Source: Streptomyces sp. ADI95-17 (lineage in GTDB: Bacteria; Actinomycetota; Actinomycetes; Streptomycetales; Streptomycetaceae). Taken from it: DNA of 64,000 nucleotides. The notes under the pieces are model-generated. The model was not told the origin of the DNA, did not search any database, and saw nothing but the letters and a program-made list of their open reading frames with translations. Shown here piece after piece: positions 27,650 to 36,079 of the stretch. The stretch spans positions 21,228-85,227 of the forward strand of contig NZ_ML123047.1 of the NCBI RefSeq assembly GCF_003846175.1. The letters run 5' to 3'. Numbering within the stretch: position 1 is the stretch's first letter; each line of letters begins with the position of its first letter. Position numbers and translations under genes: made by a program.

Positions 27650-28852
27650 CTAGTGGGCCGGCTTGAGCGGCAGCAGCGCGCTGATCCGGAAGCCGCCGCC
27701 GGGGCGCGGCCCGGCGTCCAGCGTGCCGCCGACCATGCCGACCCGCTCGCGCATCCCGATCATTCCGTGGCCCGCGCCGTCTGCGCCGCCGTCCTCGTAC
27801 AGTTCGTGCGCCGCGCCCCGGCCGTCGTCCTCGACCAGCAGCCCGAGCCCGTCGTCGAAGTAGACCAGACGCACGCTGGCCCCCGCGTCGGGACCGCCGT
27901 GCTTGCGGGTGTTGGTCAGGGCCTCCTGCACGATGCGGTACGCGGTCAGCTCGACCCCGCTGGGCAGCGGGCGCGGGGTGCCCTCGACCTTGAAGTCGAC
28001 GGCCAGGCCGGTCTGCCTGACCTGCTCGATCAGGTCCTCGATCTGGTCCACGTCCGGCTGCGGGACGTACTCCCCGCTCTCCTGCGCATCGCCCGTCCGC
28101 AACACCCCGAGCAGCCGCCGCATCTCGGCGAGCGCCTGCCTGCCGGTGCTGGAGATGGTCTCCAGTGCCTGCCGGGCCTGGTCGGGTGCGGCGTCCATGA
28201 CGTACGCCGCGCCGTCGGCCTGCACCACCATCACCGACACGTTGTGCGCGACGACATCGTGGAGCTCGCGGGCGATCCGGGCCCGCTCGGCCGCCACCGC
28301 GACCTTCGACTGCGCCTCGCGCTCCCGCTCCAGCCGGGCGGCGCGCTCTTCCAGCTGGCTGAAGTAGGCACGCCTGGTCCGCATCGAGTCGCCGAGCACC
28401 CAGGCGAGCACGAACGGCACGGTCAGCACGACGACGATGAAGACCTGCTCCGGCCACCCGGTGTCCGGCATCTCGTTCTGCCAGCGCAGCTTGGACAGGC
28501 CCGCCGCGCACAGACTGCAGACCAGCGCCAGCCGGGACGCCCAGCGCTCCCCGACGGTGGCCACGGTGAAGACGATCACCAGCATCGCGAAGTTCATGAC
28601 GCCGGGCCCGAAACCGGTCACCAGCTGCGCCACCCCCATCGCGATGGCGAGCAGCAGCATCTTCTCCGGTGCGCGCCGGCGCAACGCCACGACGACACAG
28701 AGGCCGAGGGTGATCGGAACGGCGGCGACGCGCTCCAGTCCGCTCGCCGGGCCACCCACCATGGACAGGCCGGAGAGCCCGAGGAGGACGACGGCCCAGA
28801 AGCAGTCGACGCCCGTCGGGTGTCTGCGGATGAAGTCGTAGAGGCGCTGCAC
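27650..28852 (-). CDS. NarL-type sensor histidine kinase
   Basis: 400 residues from a GTG start. About five hydrophobic segments occupy residues 15-155, with short loops and no large external domain. The HisKA_3 dimerisation helix ERARIARELHDVVAHNVSVMV holds the phosphorylated His at about 197, and the ATPase domain has AYRIVQEALTNTRKHG and HGMIGMRERVGMVGG. It should sense a membrane or intracellular cue and phosphorylate the adjacent LuxR-type regulator. Confidence 0.93.
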   Translation of the reverse strand: MQRLYDFIRRHPTGVDCFWAVVLLGLSGLSMVGGPASGLERVAAVPITLGLCVVVALRRRAPEKMLLLAIAMGVAQLVTGFGPGVMNFAMLVIVFTVATVGERWASRLALVCSLCAAGLSKLRWQNEMPDTGWPEQVFIVVVLTVPFVLAWVLGDSMRTRRAYFSQLEERAARLEREREAQSKVAVAAERARIARELHDVVAHNVSVMVVQADGAAYVMDAAPDQARQALETISSTGRQALAEMRRLLGVLRTGDAQESGEYVPQPDVDQIEDLIEQVRQTGLAVDFKVEGTPRPLPSGVELTAYRIVQEALTNTRKHGGPDAGASVRLVYFDDGLGLLVEDDGRGAAHELYEDGGADGAGHGMIGMRERVGMVGGTLDAGPRPGGGFRISALLPLKPAH

Positions 28853-28948
28853 GTGACCCAGCGTAGGGACAGGCGAGGGGCGCCCGGGTCAGCCGAAGGG
28901 CCGATCCGGCTCGGGGGACCGTACTCCCCAAGGTGGAGACTTGGACAG

Positions 28949-29929
28949 GTGACGGATGAGTGGCGTGGGTGGCAGGTGGCGGCGGAGACCGCTTTGTACG
29001 GGGACGGGGGGTTCTACCGGAGCCCCGAAGGGCCGGCGGGCCACTTCCGTACCTCCGTCCACGCGTCCCCGCTCTTCGCCTCCGCCGTCGCCCGGCTGCT
29101 GGTCAAGACGGCACACGAACTGGGCACCGGCTCGGTCGACCTGGTGGACGTGGGCGCCGGCCGGGGCGAGCTGCTGACAGGGGTGCTGGCCGCTCTGCCG
29201 GCGGCGGGCGGCGACGGCCTCGACGTAAGGGCGTACGCCGTGGAACGCGCCGGCCGTCCGCCCGGCCTGGACCCCCGGATCGAGTGGTGCGCCGAACCGC
29301 CGCCGCGGACGTACGGGCTGCTGTTCGCCAACGAGTGGCTGGACAACGTCCCGACCGAGGTCGCCGAGACCGGCCCGGACGGCGTCGACCGGTACGTCCT
29401 GGTCCGGGCGCAGGACGGCACCGAGCGGCTGGGCGAGCCGGTGACCGGGGCGGACGCCGAGTGGCTGCGCCGCTGGTGGCCGTCGGCCGGTCCGGGCTCC
29501 CGCGCGGAGATCGGCCGCCCCCGCGACGAGGCCTGGGCGCGGGCGGTGTCCACGGTGGCCGGGGGGCTGGCCGTGGCGGTGGACTACGCCCATGTGCGCG
29601 ACGCCCGGCCCCCGTTCGGCACCCTGACCGGCTTCCGGGGAGGCCGCGAGGTCCGGCCGGTGCCGGACGGCAGCTGCGACCTCACCTCGCACGTGGCGCT
29701 GGACGCCTGCGCCGCGGCCGGGTCCTTCGCCGGTGCGCCGCCCGAGCTGCTGAGCCAGCGCGAGGCGCTGCACCGCCTCGGCGTCAGCGGCGGACGCCCG
29801 CCCCTGGCCCTGGCGTCGGCCGACCCGGCCGGCTACGTACGGGCGCTCGCCTCGGCGGGCGAGGCGGCGGAGCTGACGGCCCGGGGCGGCCTCGGCGACT
29901 TCGGCTGGCTGATGCAGCGCAGCGGCTGA
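28949..29929 (+). CDS. MidA/NDUFAF7-type SAM-dependent methyltransferase
   Basis: 326 residues from GTG 28949 after GGAG. The family signatures are an N-terminal GGFYRSPEGPAGHFRTS (the Y-Y-x-R-x-x-x-G-x-x-GDF-x-TS type), the SAM loop VDVGAGRGELL and the product-site ANEWLDNVP (the N-E-x-x-D-x-x-P motif), then VAVDYAH. Mitochondrial NDUFAF7/MidA dimethylates an arginine of the complex I subunit NDUFS2. The next gene, 60 bases downstream, encodes the bacterial counterpart NuoD, and that arginine is kept. A role in methylating it is a strong contextual inference. Confidence 0.85.
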   Translation: MTDEWRGWQVAAETALYGDGGFYRSPEGPAGHFRTSVHASPLFASAVARLLVKTAHELGTGSVDLVDVGAGRGELLTGVLAALPAAGGDGLDVRAYAVERAGRPPGLDPRIEWCAEPPPRTYGLLFANEWLDNVPTEVAETGPDGVDRYVLVRAQDGTERLGEPVTGADAEWLRRWWPSAGPGSRAEIGRPRDEAWARAVSTVAGGLAVAVDYAHVRDARPPFGTLTGFRGGREVRPVPDGSCDLTSHVALDACAAAGSFAGAPPELLSQREALHRLGVSGGRPPLALASADPAGYVRALASAGEAAELTARGGLGDFGWLMQRSG

Positions 29930-29976
29930 ACGACGGGCGCCCCGGGCCCTGGGATCGGAACCCCGGCGCGTTCACG

Positions 29977-29989
29977 CGATACTGGCCGC
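29977..29989 (+). promoter_or_regulatory. -10 element next to the nuoD-like ATG (leaderless)
   Basis: GATACT at 29977-29982 is followed by GGCCGC and then the ATG at 29990, with no Shine-Dalgarno. This spacing would start the transcript at or next to the A of the ATG. Confidence 0.4.
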
Positions 29990-31132
29990 ATGACGGAGAC
30001 GACGGTCGGCATCGGCGGCGCGGCGGAGAGCACCGACATGGTGCTCAACATCGGCCCGCAGCACCCCTCCACCCATGGCGTGCTCCGACTGCGCATCGTC
30101 CTGGACGGCGAGCGCATCCGGCACGCCGAGCCGGTCATCGGCTACATGCACCGCGGCGCGGAGAAGCTGTTCGAGGCCCGCGACTACCGGCAGATCGTGA
30201 TGCTCGCCAACCGCCACGACTGGCTGTCGGCGTTCTCCAACGAGCTGGGCGTCGTGATGGCCGTGGAACGCATGCTCGGCATGGAGGTCCCGGAGCGCGC
30301 GGTCTGGACCCGCACCCTGCTCGCCGAGCTGAACCGGGTCCTGAACCATCTGATGTTCCTCGGTTCGTACCCGCTCGAACTCGGCGGGATCACCCCGGTG
30401 TTCTACGCCTTCCGCGAGCGCGAGGAGCTCCAGGCCGTGATGGAGGAGGTCTCCGGCGGCCGGATGCACTACATGTTCAACCGGGTCGGCGGCCTCAAGG
30501 AGGACCTGCCGGCGGGCTGGCTCGGCCGCGCCCGGGACGCCGTCGCCTCGGTCCGGTCCCGGATGGACGTCTACGACGACCTGGTGCTCGGCAACGAGAT
30601 CTTCCGGGGCCGCACCCGCGGCGTCGGCGTACTGTCCGCCGAGGCCGTGCACGCGTACGGGGTGTCCGGGCCGATCGCCCGCGCCTCGGGCGTCGACTTC
30701 GATCTGCGGCGCGACGAGCCGTACCTGGCGTACGGGGAGCTCCAGGACACCCTGAAGGTGGTCACCCGCACCGAGGGCGACTGCCTGGCCCGCTTCGAAT
30801 GCCTGCTGGAACAGACGCACAACGCCCTGGACCTCGCGGACGCCTGCCTGGACCGGATGGCCGACCTGGCGCCCGGCCCGATCAACCAGCGGCTGCCCAA
30901 GGTGCTGAAGGCCCCCGAGGGCCACACCTACGCCTGGACCGAGAACCCGCTCGGCGTCAACGGCTACTACCTGGTGTCCAAGGGCGAGAAGACCCCGTAC
31001 CGGCTGAAGCTCCGCTCCGCCTCGTACAACAACATCCAGGCGCTCACCGAGCTGCTGCCGGGCACACTGGTCGCCGACATGGTGGCGATCCTGGGCTCGC
31101 TCTTCTTCGTCGTCGGCGACATCGACAAGTAG
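29990..31132 (+). CDS. Orphan NADH-quinone oxidoreductase subunit D (NuoD2)
   Basis: Full-length NuoD (NDUFS2 homologue) of 380 residues with GPQHPSTHGVLR at 22-33, IGYMHRGAEKL at 50-60, FLGSYPLELGG and the C-terminal DMVAILGSLFFVVGDIDK. No other nuo gene is near; streptomycetes have a complete nuo operon elsewhere. The quinone-site His is present (H29, bovine H59). The quinone-site Tyr (bovine Y108, Thermus Y87) aligns without gaps to W78. The methylated Arg of NDUFS2 (mature R85) corresponds to R55. The residue comparison is from memory of the homologues and should be confirmed by alignment. Confidence 0.9.
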   Translation: MTETTVGIGGAAESTDMVLNIGPQHPSTHGVLRLRIVLDGERIRHAEPVIGYMHRGAEKLFEARDYRQIVMLANRHDWLSAFSNELGVVMAVERMLGMEVPERAVWTRTLLAELNRVLNHLMFLGSYPLELGGITPVFYAFREREELQAVMEEVSGGRMHYMFNRVGGLKEDLPAGWLGRARDAVASVRSRMDVYDDLVLGNEIFRGRTRGVGVLSAEAVHAYGVSGPIARASGVDFDLRRDEPYLAYGELQDTLKVVTRTEGDCLARFECLLEQTHNALDLADACLDRMADLAPGPINQRLPKVLKAPEGHTYAWTENPLGVNGYYLVSKGEKTPYRLKLRSASYNNIQALTELLPGTLVADMVAILGSLFFVVGDIDK

Positions 31133-31136
31133 CGGC

Positions 31137-31185
31137 CGCCGTCCCGGGGCCCGGGCCGGCCGCCGCCCCGGGGCCCGGGACGGCG
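31137..31185. terminator. Hairpin between nuoD2 and the coiled-coil gene
   Basis: Very GC-rich inverted repeat (arms about 31137-31155 and 31166-31185) between convergent genes, probably bidirectional. Confidence 0.75.
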
Positions 31186-31194
31186 ACCGGCCCG

Positions 31195-32211
31195 CTACGA
31201 GATCGCGCTGCGCAGCTCCGCCACGTCCAGCTGCTCGGTCTCGTCGTGCGCGGTCAGGTCGATGACCTCGCCGACGGCCCGGTTCTCGGCCTTGCCGGTG
31301 CGGTGCGCGGCGAGCGCCTCCTCGCCCACCACGTCGGCGAGGTCCTCGTTCTGCACGGACTCGATCGCGGCCCGCGCCGCCTTCTGCGTACCGAAGAAGT
31401 CGAAGCTGCCCTGCGGCACCGGATGGCGGCGGGACGCCGCGTACGGGGCGACGGCGGTGGAGGCCGGTGCGGTGCGTGCCGGGGGCAGCGCGGCGGACTG
31501 CCGGGGCGCGGGCAGGGCGGCCGGCGGACGCAGGTGCTGCGCGCCGGTCCGGTCCTCGGCCGCGGCGTGCCTGCCCCGCTGCTCCTCCGCCTCCCGGGAC
31601 CGCTCCGCGAGATCACGCTTCCTGGCCTGCTCGGCGGTGCGGCGCGCCTCCTGGAGCGCCCCGTTGCGGGAGAGGTCCTCCAGCGCCTGGGCGGCACGCA
31701 GATAGGCGGCCGGCGTCGGGGTGGAGCGGGCGGCGGGCAGCTCCCGGGGCGTGGCGGCGGCTTCGAGCGCGAGCTGCCTGCGGCCCTCCAGGGCGCTGGC
31801 CCGCTCGGTCTCGGCGGTGGCGTACCGGCGCAGCAGGGCGGCGTGCTCGCCGCGCAGGTTGGCGAGCTCCACGCGCTTGCGGCGCAGCTTCGTCTCCAGC
31901 CGGGTGCGCAGCTCCCGCGACTCCTCCAGGTCGGACTCCAGCTCGGCGATCCGCTCCTCGGCCCGCCATTCGTCGCTGGCCCGGGCCCGGGTCAGCTCCG
32001 CGACCCGGCGGCCGGCCTCCCGGTCCCAGCTGCGCATCAGATACGCGCCGGTCACGGCGGCGGCCGCGGCGGCTGCCGCCAGACCGCGCAGGACCAGGGG
32101 CTCGGCGAGCAGCCAGGTGCTTCCGGCACAGAGGACCGAGACTCCGACGACTGCCGACGACGGAAGGATTCTGTGCAGAGGTGGCGAATGGCGATGGCGT
32201 CCACGTGGCAT
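31195..32211 (-). CDS. Membrane-anchored coiled-coil protein, unknown function
   Basis: 338 residues. Two adjacent hydrophobic stretches (about 15-55: VVGVSVLCAGSTWLLA, then an Ala-rich AAAAAAAVTGAYL) form a hairpin anchor. A long charged coiled coil follows (RRVAELTRARASDEWRAEER, IAELESDLEESRELRTRLETKL, about 68-140), then a Pro/Ala linker and a conserved-looking C-terminal part (GSFDFFGTQKAARAAIESVQNEDLADVVGEEALAA). It may be a structural or scaffold protein. I do not recognise a function. Confidence 0.7.
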   Translation of the reverse strand: MPRGRHRHSPPLHRILPSSAVVGVSVLCAGSTWLLAEPLVLRGLAAAAAAAAVTGAYLMRSWDREAGRRVAELTRARASDEWRAEERIAELESDLEESRELRTRLETKLRRKRVELANLRGEHAALLRRYATAETERASALEGRRQLALEAAATPRELPAARSTPTPAAYLRAAQALEDLSRNGALQEARRTAEQARKRDLAERSREAEEQRGRHAAAEDRTGAQHLRPPAALPAPRQSAALPPARTAPASTAVAPYAASRRHPVPQGSFDFFGTQKAARAAIESVQNEDLADVVGEEALAAHRTGKAENRAVGEVIDLTAHDETEQLDVAELRSAIS

Positions 32212-32327
32212 GGCCTGAAATTTACCGTGTGTACGGGGCACTTGGGGGGCCGCCCGGCAATCTGTTCCCTCCCGGTTACCTGACGGCCCCCATTCTCCTG
32301 CCCGACGGCCCCTTTCCCCCTGATTTC

Positions 32328-33314
32328 CTACTTCTGGACGAGGCCCTTCGAGCGCAGATACTCCTTGGCCACATCCGCGGGCTTTGCGCGCTCCGCGTCG
32401 ACCTTGCGGTTCAGTTCCGCGAGATCTTCGGTGGTGAGCGCCTTGGTGAGCTTGCCGAGCGCGTCGGCGATGTCCTGCGAACCGGCGTCCTCGGCATTGA
32501 GGACCGGCAGCACGTTGTCGGCGTTCTGGAGCTTCTTGTCGTCCTCCAGGAACACCAGGCCGTAGCCGTCCAGCACCGCGTCCGTGGTGGTGGTGAGGAC
32601 CAACTGGTCCTTGCCGTCCTTGACCGCCTGCTTGGACTGCGGCGTACCGACTCCCTTGGGGTCGATTCCGGTGACATCGATGCCGTACGTCTTCTTCAGA
32701 CCCGGTGCGCAGAACGGCCGCACCTCGCACTCGTCACCTGCCGCGATCTTCACCGCGACCTTCGACCTGCCGAGGTCGGAAAGGGTCTTGAGCTTGTTCT
32801 TCGCGGCGAATTCCTTCGTCACCGCGAAGGCGTTCTGGTCGACGGCCGCACCGGCCGGGAGCACCTTCAGTCCGCGCGGGGTGGCGAGCTTCTCCAGCGC
32901 GGCGACCGTGGCCGCCGTGTCACCGGAGGCGACCGGCGCCTTCTCGGCCTTCTTCGCGCCGTTCACCTTGGCATTGAGGAATTCGGCGATCGTCGCGGCG
33001 TATTCCGGGACGACATCGATCTCGCCCTTCTCCAGCGACGGCTCGTACAGTTCCCGGTTCGCCACCGTGGTGATCGAGGTGCTGTATCCGGCGTCGCCCA
33101 GGATCTGCGCGTACAGCTCCGCGAGCACCTTGGACTCGGTGAAGGAGGCGGCGCCGACGACGAGCGAGCCCTTCTTGCCGGAGCCCGCTCCGGAGGACGC
33201 CGAGCCCGACTTGTCCTTGTCCTTCTCCAGGCTGTCGCCGCCGCAGGCGGCGAGCGAGCCGGCCAGCGCGACCATGCCGATGACCGCGCCGGCTATGCGC
33301 GAGGTCTTGCTCAT
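32328..33314 (-). CDS. Betaine/choline-type ABC transporter substrate-binding lipoprotein
   Basis: OpuAC/ProX-family binding protein of 328 residues. A lipoprotein signal with LAACGG (Cys at about 24) is followed by a Ser/Gly/Lys linker and the domain LVVGAASFTESKVLAELYAQIL. The internal VPEYAATIAEFL and LVLTTTTDAVLDGYGLVFLEDD are typical of quaternary-amine binding proteins. The start MSKTSR at 33314 has GGAGAAC upstream. It is the third gene of the permease-permease-binding protein unit, so it is likely part of osmoprotectant uptake (glycine betaine, choline or carnitine). Confidence 0.9.
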   Translation of the reverse strand: MSKTSRIAGAVIGMVALAGSLAACGGDSLEKDKDKSGSASSGAGSGKKGSLVVGAASFTESKVLAELYAQILGDAGYSTSITTVANRELYEPSLEKGEIDVVPEYAATIAEFLNAKVNGAKKAEKAPVASGDTAATVAALEKLATPRGLKVLPAGAAVDQNAFAVTKEFAAKNKLKTLSDLGRSKVAVKIAAGDECEVRPFCAPGLKKTYGIDVTGIDPKGVGTPQSKQAVKDGKDQLVLTTTTDAVLDGYGLVFLEDDKKLQNADNVLPVLNAEDAGSQDIADALGKLTKALTTEDLAELNRKVDAERAKPADVAKEYLRSKGLVQK

Positions 33315-33354
33315 TCTGTTCTCCGTTTCATGTGGCGTAGCTGCCATGCAGCCG

Positions 33355-34029
33355 TCATGCCGTCCGGCGGCGGCGCAGCGGTGACAGCAGCCGGTCCAGG
33401 CCCACCAGCACCGCCTCCACCAGCAGCGCGAGCACGGCGACCAGCACCGCCCCCGCGACCACCTGCGGTGTGTTGTACGTGTTGAACCCGGCGGTGATGA
33501 TCCGGCCGAGGCCGCCCTGGCCGACCATCGCGGCGATCGTCGCCGTGGCGACCACCTGGACGGCGGCGGAACGCAGCCCGGTCATGATCATCGGGTAGGC
33601 GAGCGGAAGCTCGACCCGTACGAAGAGCTGCCCTCCGGACATCCCCATGCCCCGCGCCGCCTCCGTCACCGACCGGTCGACCTCCGTCATCCCGACGTAG
33701 GCGTTGGTCAGCAGCGGTGGCACGGCGAACAGCACCAGCGCGATGACCGTCGGCACATATCCGGCGTTGCGCAGCGGCGAGACCATGAAGAGGGCCAGCA
33801 CCGCGAAGACCGGGACCGCCCGCCCCACGTTGGAGAGGTTGACGGCCAGCGCGCCGCCCTTCCCGATGTGCCCCAGGTACAGCGCGACCGGCAGCGCGAT
33901 CGCGCAGGCCAGGGCGAGCGAGACACCGCTGACGTACAGATGCTCACCGAGCCGGTGGGCCGCCCCGCTCTCCCCCGACCAGTTGGCGCCGGTGGTGAGC
34001 CAGGTCCAGGCCTCGCCGAGAACTCCCAT
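33355..34029 (-). CDS. Betaine/choline-type ABC transporter permease
   Basis: 224 residues with about five to six membrane segments. The inner-membrane transport EAA loop is TEAARGMGMSGGQLFVRVELPLAYPMIMTGLRSAAVQVVATATIAAMVGQGGLG, the classic OpuCB/ProW form. It starts 3 bases after the first permease gene ends, so the two form the heterodimeric channel. Confidence 0.9.
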   Translation of the reverse strand: MGVLGEAWTWLTTGANWSGESGAAHRLGEHLYVSGVSLALACAIALPVALYLGHIGKGGALAVNLSNVGRAVPVFAVLALFMVSPLRNAGYVPTVIALVLFAVPPLLTNAYVGMTEVDRSVTEAARGMGMSGGQLFVRVELPLAYPMIMTGLRSAAVQVVATATIAAMVGQGGLGRIITAGFNTYNTPQVVAGAVLVAVLALLVEAVLVGLDRLLSPLRRRRTA

Positions 34030-34032
34030 GGA

Positions 34033-34743
34033 TCAGACCGCCTTTGCCACGGTGTCCGCGTCCGTCCGCACCGCACGTATTCGGGTCCAGGGGGTCAGCA
34101 GCCGCTGCACACCGAGCAGCAGCAGATCCGCGACGACCGCGAGCAGGACGCACAGGACCGAGGCGGTGAGCACCTGGGCCTTGAAGAAGCTGGGGAGCGC
34201 GTCACCTATGAGGTTGCCGAGGCCGCCCCTGCCGATGATCGAACCGACCGTGGTCAGCGCGATCGTCGACACCGTGGCGATCCGCACACCGGCCATCAAC
34301 GCGGGCATCGCCAGCGGGAGTTCGACCTCCCAGAGCAGCCGCACCGGCCCGTACCCCATCCCCTTCGCGGCCTCCTTCGCCTCCTGGGGGACGGCTTCGA
34401 GGCCGGCCAGGATGTTCCGCACGAGGATGGTCAGCGAATACAGCACCAGGCCGGTGACCACCAGCGCGGCGGAGAGCCCGAACAACGGCAGCAGCAGCGA
34501 GAACATGGCGAGCGAGGGCACGGTGTAGAGGATCGTCGTCAGCCCGAGCACCGGTCCGGCGAAACGGCGGCTGCGGCGCGCGAGCAGCGCCAGCGGAAAG
34601 GCCACCAGCAGTCCGATCACCACCGAGACCGCGGTGATCCAGATGTGCTGGACCGTCGCGTCGGTCAACTCCTGACTGCGGGAACGGAGATACTCCCCGC
34701 AGATCCAGTCGTTCGTCACCAGGCAGTTCTGTCCCGCGGCCAT
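34033..34743 (-). CDS. Betaine/choline-type ABC transporter permease, second subunit
   Basis: 236 residues with about six membrane segments and the EAA loop KEAAKGMGYGPVRLLWEVELPLAMPALMAGVRIATVSTIALTTVGSIIGRGGLG. The start MAAGQNC at 34743 is chosen because the open frame before it runs into the divergent promoter. It is the first gene of its unit, divergent from the ATPase gene. Confidence 0.9.
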   Translation of the reverse strand: MAAGQNCLVTNDWICGEYLRSRSQELTDATVQHIWITAVSVVIGLLVAFPLALLARRSRRFAGPVLGLTTILYTVPSLAMFSLLLPLFGLSAALVVTGLVLYSLTILVRNILAGLEAVPQEAKEAAKGMGYGPVRLLWEVELPLAMPALMAGVRIATVSTIALTTVGSIIGRGGLGNLIGDALPSFFKAQVLTASVLCVLLAVVADLLLLGVQRLLTPWTRIRAVRTDADTVAKAV

Positions 34744-34873
34744 CCGTCCCCACCTCCCGGTCACCGTCTCGTACGTATGTATGGGCGACCCTATCCTCGA
34801 CCACTGACAATCGCGGGGGCCGTTGTATTTCAGCAACACGTCCTTCACAGAACACGCGTCACAATGGGGAACC

Positions 34874-36061
34874 ATGATCCGTTTCGAGCACGTCACCAAG
34901 CGGTACGCGGACGGCACCACCGCCGTCGACGACCTTTCCTTCGACGTCGCCGAGGGTGAACTGGTCACGCTCGTCGGACCGTCGGGGTGCGGCAAGACGA
35001 CCACCATGAAGATGGTGAACCGGCTGATCGAACCGACCGAGGGACGGATATTCCTCGACGGGGACGACATATCCGCCATCGACCCCGTCCGACTGCGCCG
35101 CCGTATCGGTTATGTGATCCAGCAGGTCGGACTCTTCCCGCACCGCACGGTGCTGGAGAACACCGCGACCGTCCCGCATCTCCTGGGCTGGAAACGGGGA
35201 AAGGGACGGGAACGCGCGGCGGAACTCCTCGACCTTGTCGGACTTGACCCTTCCGTTTATGGCGACCGCTATCCGGAACAGCTCTCCGGAGGTCAGCGTC
35301 AACGCGTCGGCGTGGCAAGGGCACTGGCCGCTGACCCGCCGGTGCTGCTGATGGACGAGCCTTTCGGCGCGGTCGACCCGGTCGTACGGGAACGGCTGCA
35401 GAACGAATTCCTGAAACTTCAGGAACAGGTCCGTAAAACCGTCCTGTTCGTCACGCACGACATCGAGGAAGCGGTCCGGCTCGGCGACCGGATCGCCGTC
35501 TACGGGCAGGGTTCCATCGAGCAGTTCGACTCCCCGGCCACCGTGCTCGGCGCACCCGCCACCCCCTATGTCGCGGACTTCGTCGGCGCCGACCGCGGCC
35601 TCAAGCGGCTCTCCGTCACCCCCATCGAGGAGGGCGACCTCGACCAGCCGCCCGTCGTCCACCTCGACGACTCCCTCGCGAAGGCGACCGAGCGGCTGCG
35701 GGCCGAGGGGGCGCGCTGGGCCGTCGTGCTGGACGGCCAGGACAATCTGCACGGCTGGATCCCCGCCGACGGAGCCGGGGCCGGGGCCGACGGCACGGTG
35801 CGCGCGCACGCCCGCCGGATGGAGGCGTGGCTGCCCGTCGGCGCCCCGCTCAAGCAGGCGTTCGCCACCATGCTCCAGCACGACGCGGGCTGGATCGCCG
35901 TCATCGACGCGGAGTCCACCGGCCGGTTCCTCGGCGTGCTCACCCCGGCCCGGCTGCACGAGGCGCTGCGCCGCTCGATCGACGCGGACGCCCAGGACGT
36001 GCCGCGCGCCGAGGTGGCGGTCGAGACCGTGGCGAGCGTCGGCAAGACCGCCGCCGGGTGA
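34874..36061 (+). CDS. Betaine/choline-type ABC transporter ATPase with CBS domains
   Basis: OpuCA-like ATPase of 395 residues. Walker A GPSGCGKTT (about 36-44), the Q-loop, signature LSGGQRQRVGVARAL, Walker B VLLMDEPFGAVD and the switch His in VTHD are all present. Residues about 250-370 form two CBS repeats (LDDSLAKATERLRAEGARWAVVLD and LKQAFATMLQHDAGWIAVID), which in this family sense ionic strength. It is transcribed away from its two permeases and binding protein; the 130-base region between 34744 and 34873 should carry both promoters. Confidence 0.92.
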   Translation: MIRFEHVTKRYADGTTAVDDLSFDVAEGELVTLVGPSGCGKTTTMKMVNRLIEPTEGRIFLDGDDISAIDPVRLRRRIGYVIQQVGLFPHRTVLENTATVPHLLGWKRGKGRERAAELLDLVGLDPSVYGDRYPEQLSGGQRQRVGVARALAADPPVLLMDEPFGAVDPVVRERLQNEFLKLQEQVRKTVLFVTHDIEEAVRLGDRIAVYGQGSIEQFDSPATVLGAPATPYVADFVGADRGLKRLSVTPIEEGDLDQPPVVHLDDSLAKATERLRAEGARWAVVLDGQDNLHGWIPADGAGAGADGTVRAHARRMEAWLPVGAPLKQAFATMLQHDAGWIAVIDAESTGRFLGVLTPARLHEALRRSIDADAQDVPRAEVAVETVASVGKTAAG

Positions 36062-36079
36062 GCCGGGAGACCCCGCGCG

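Noticed and set aside
32584..33384. 266-codon plus-strand frame opposite the binding-protein gene
   Set aside because: The minus-strand gene has a lipobox, a good Shine-Dalgarno and operon context; the antisense frame shows only Ser/Ala/Pro shadow composition.
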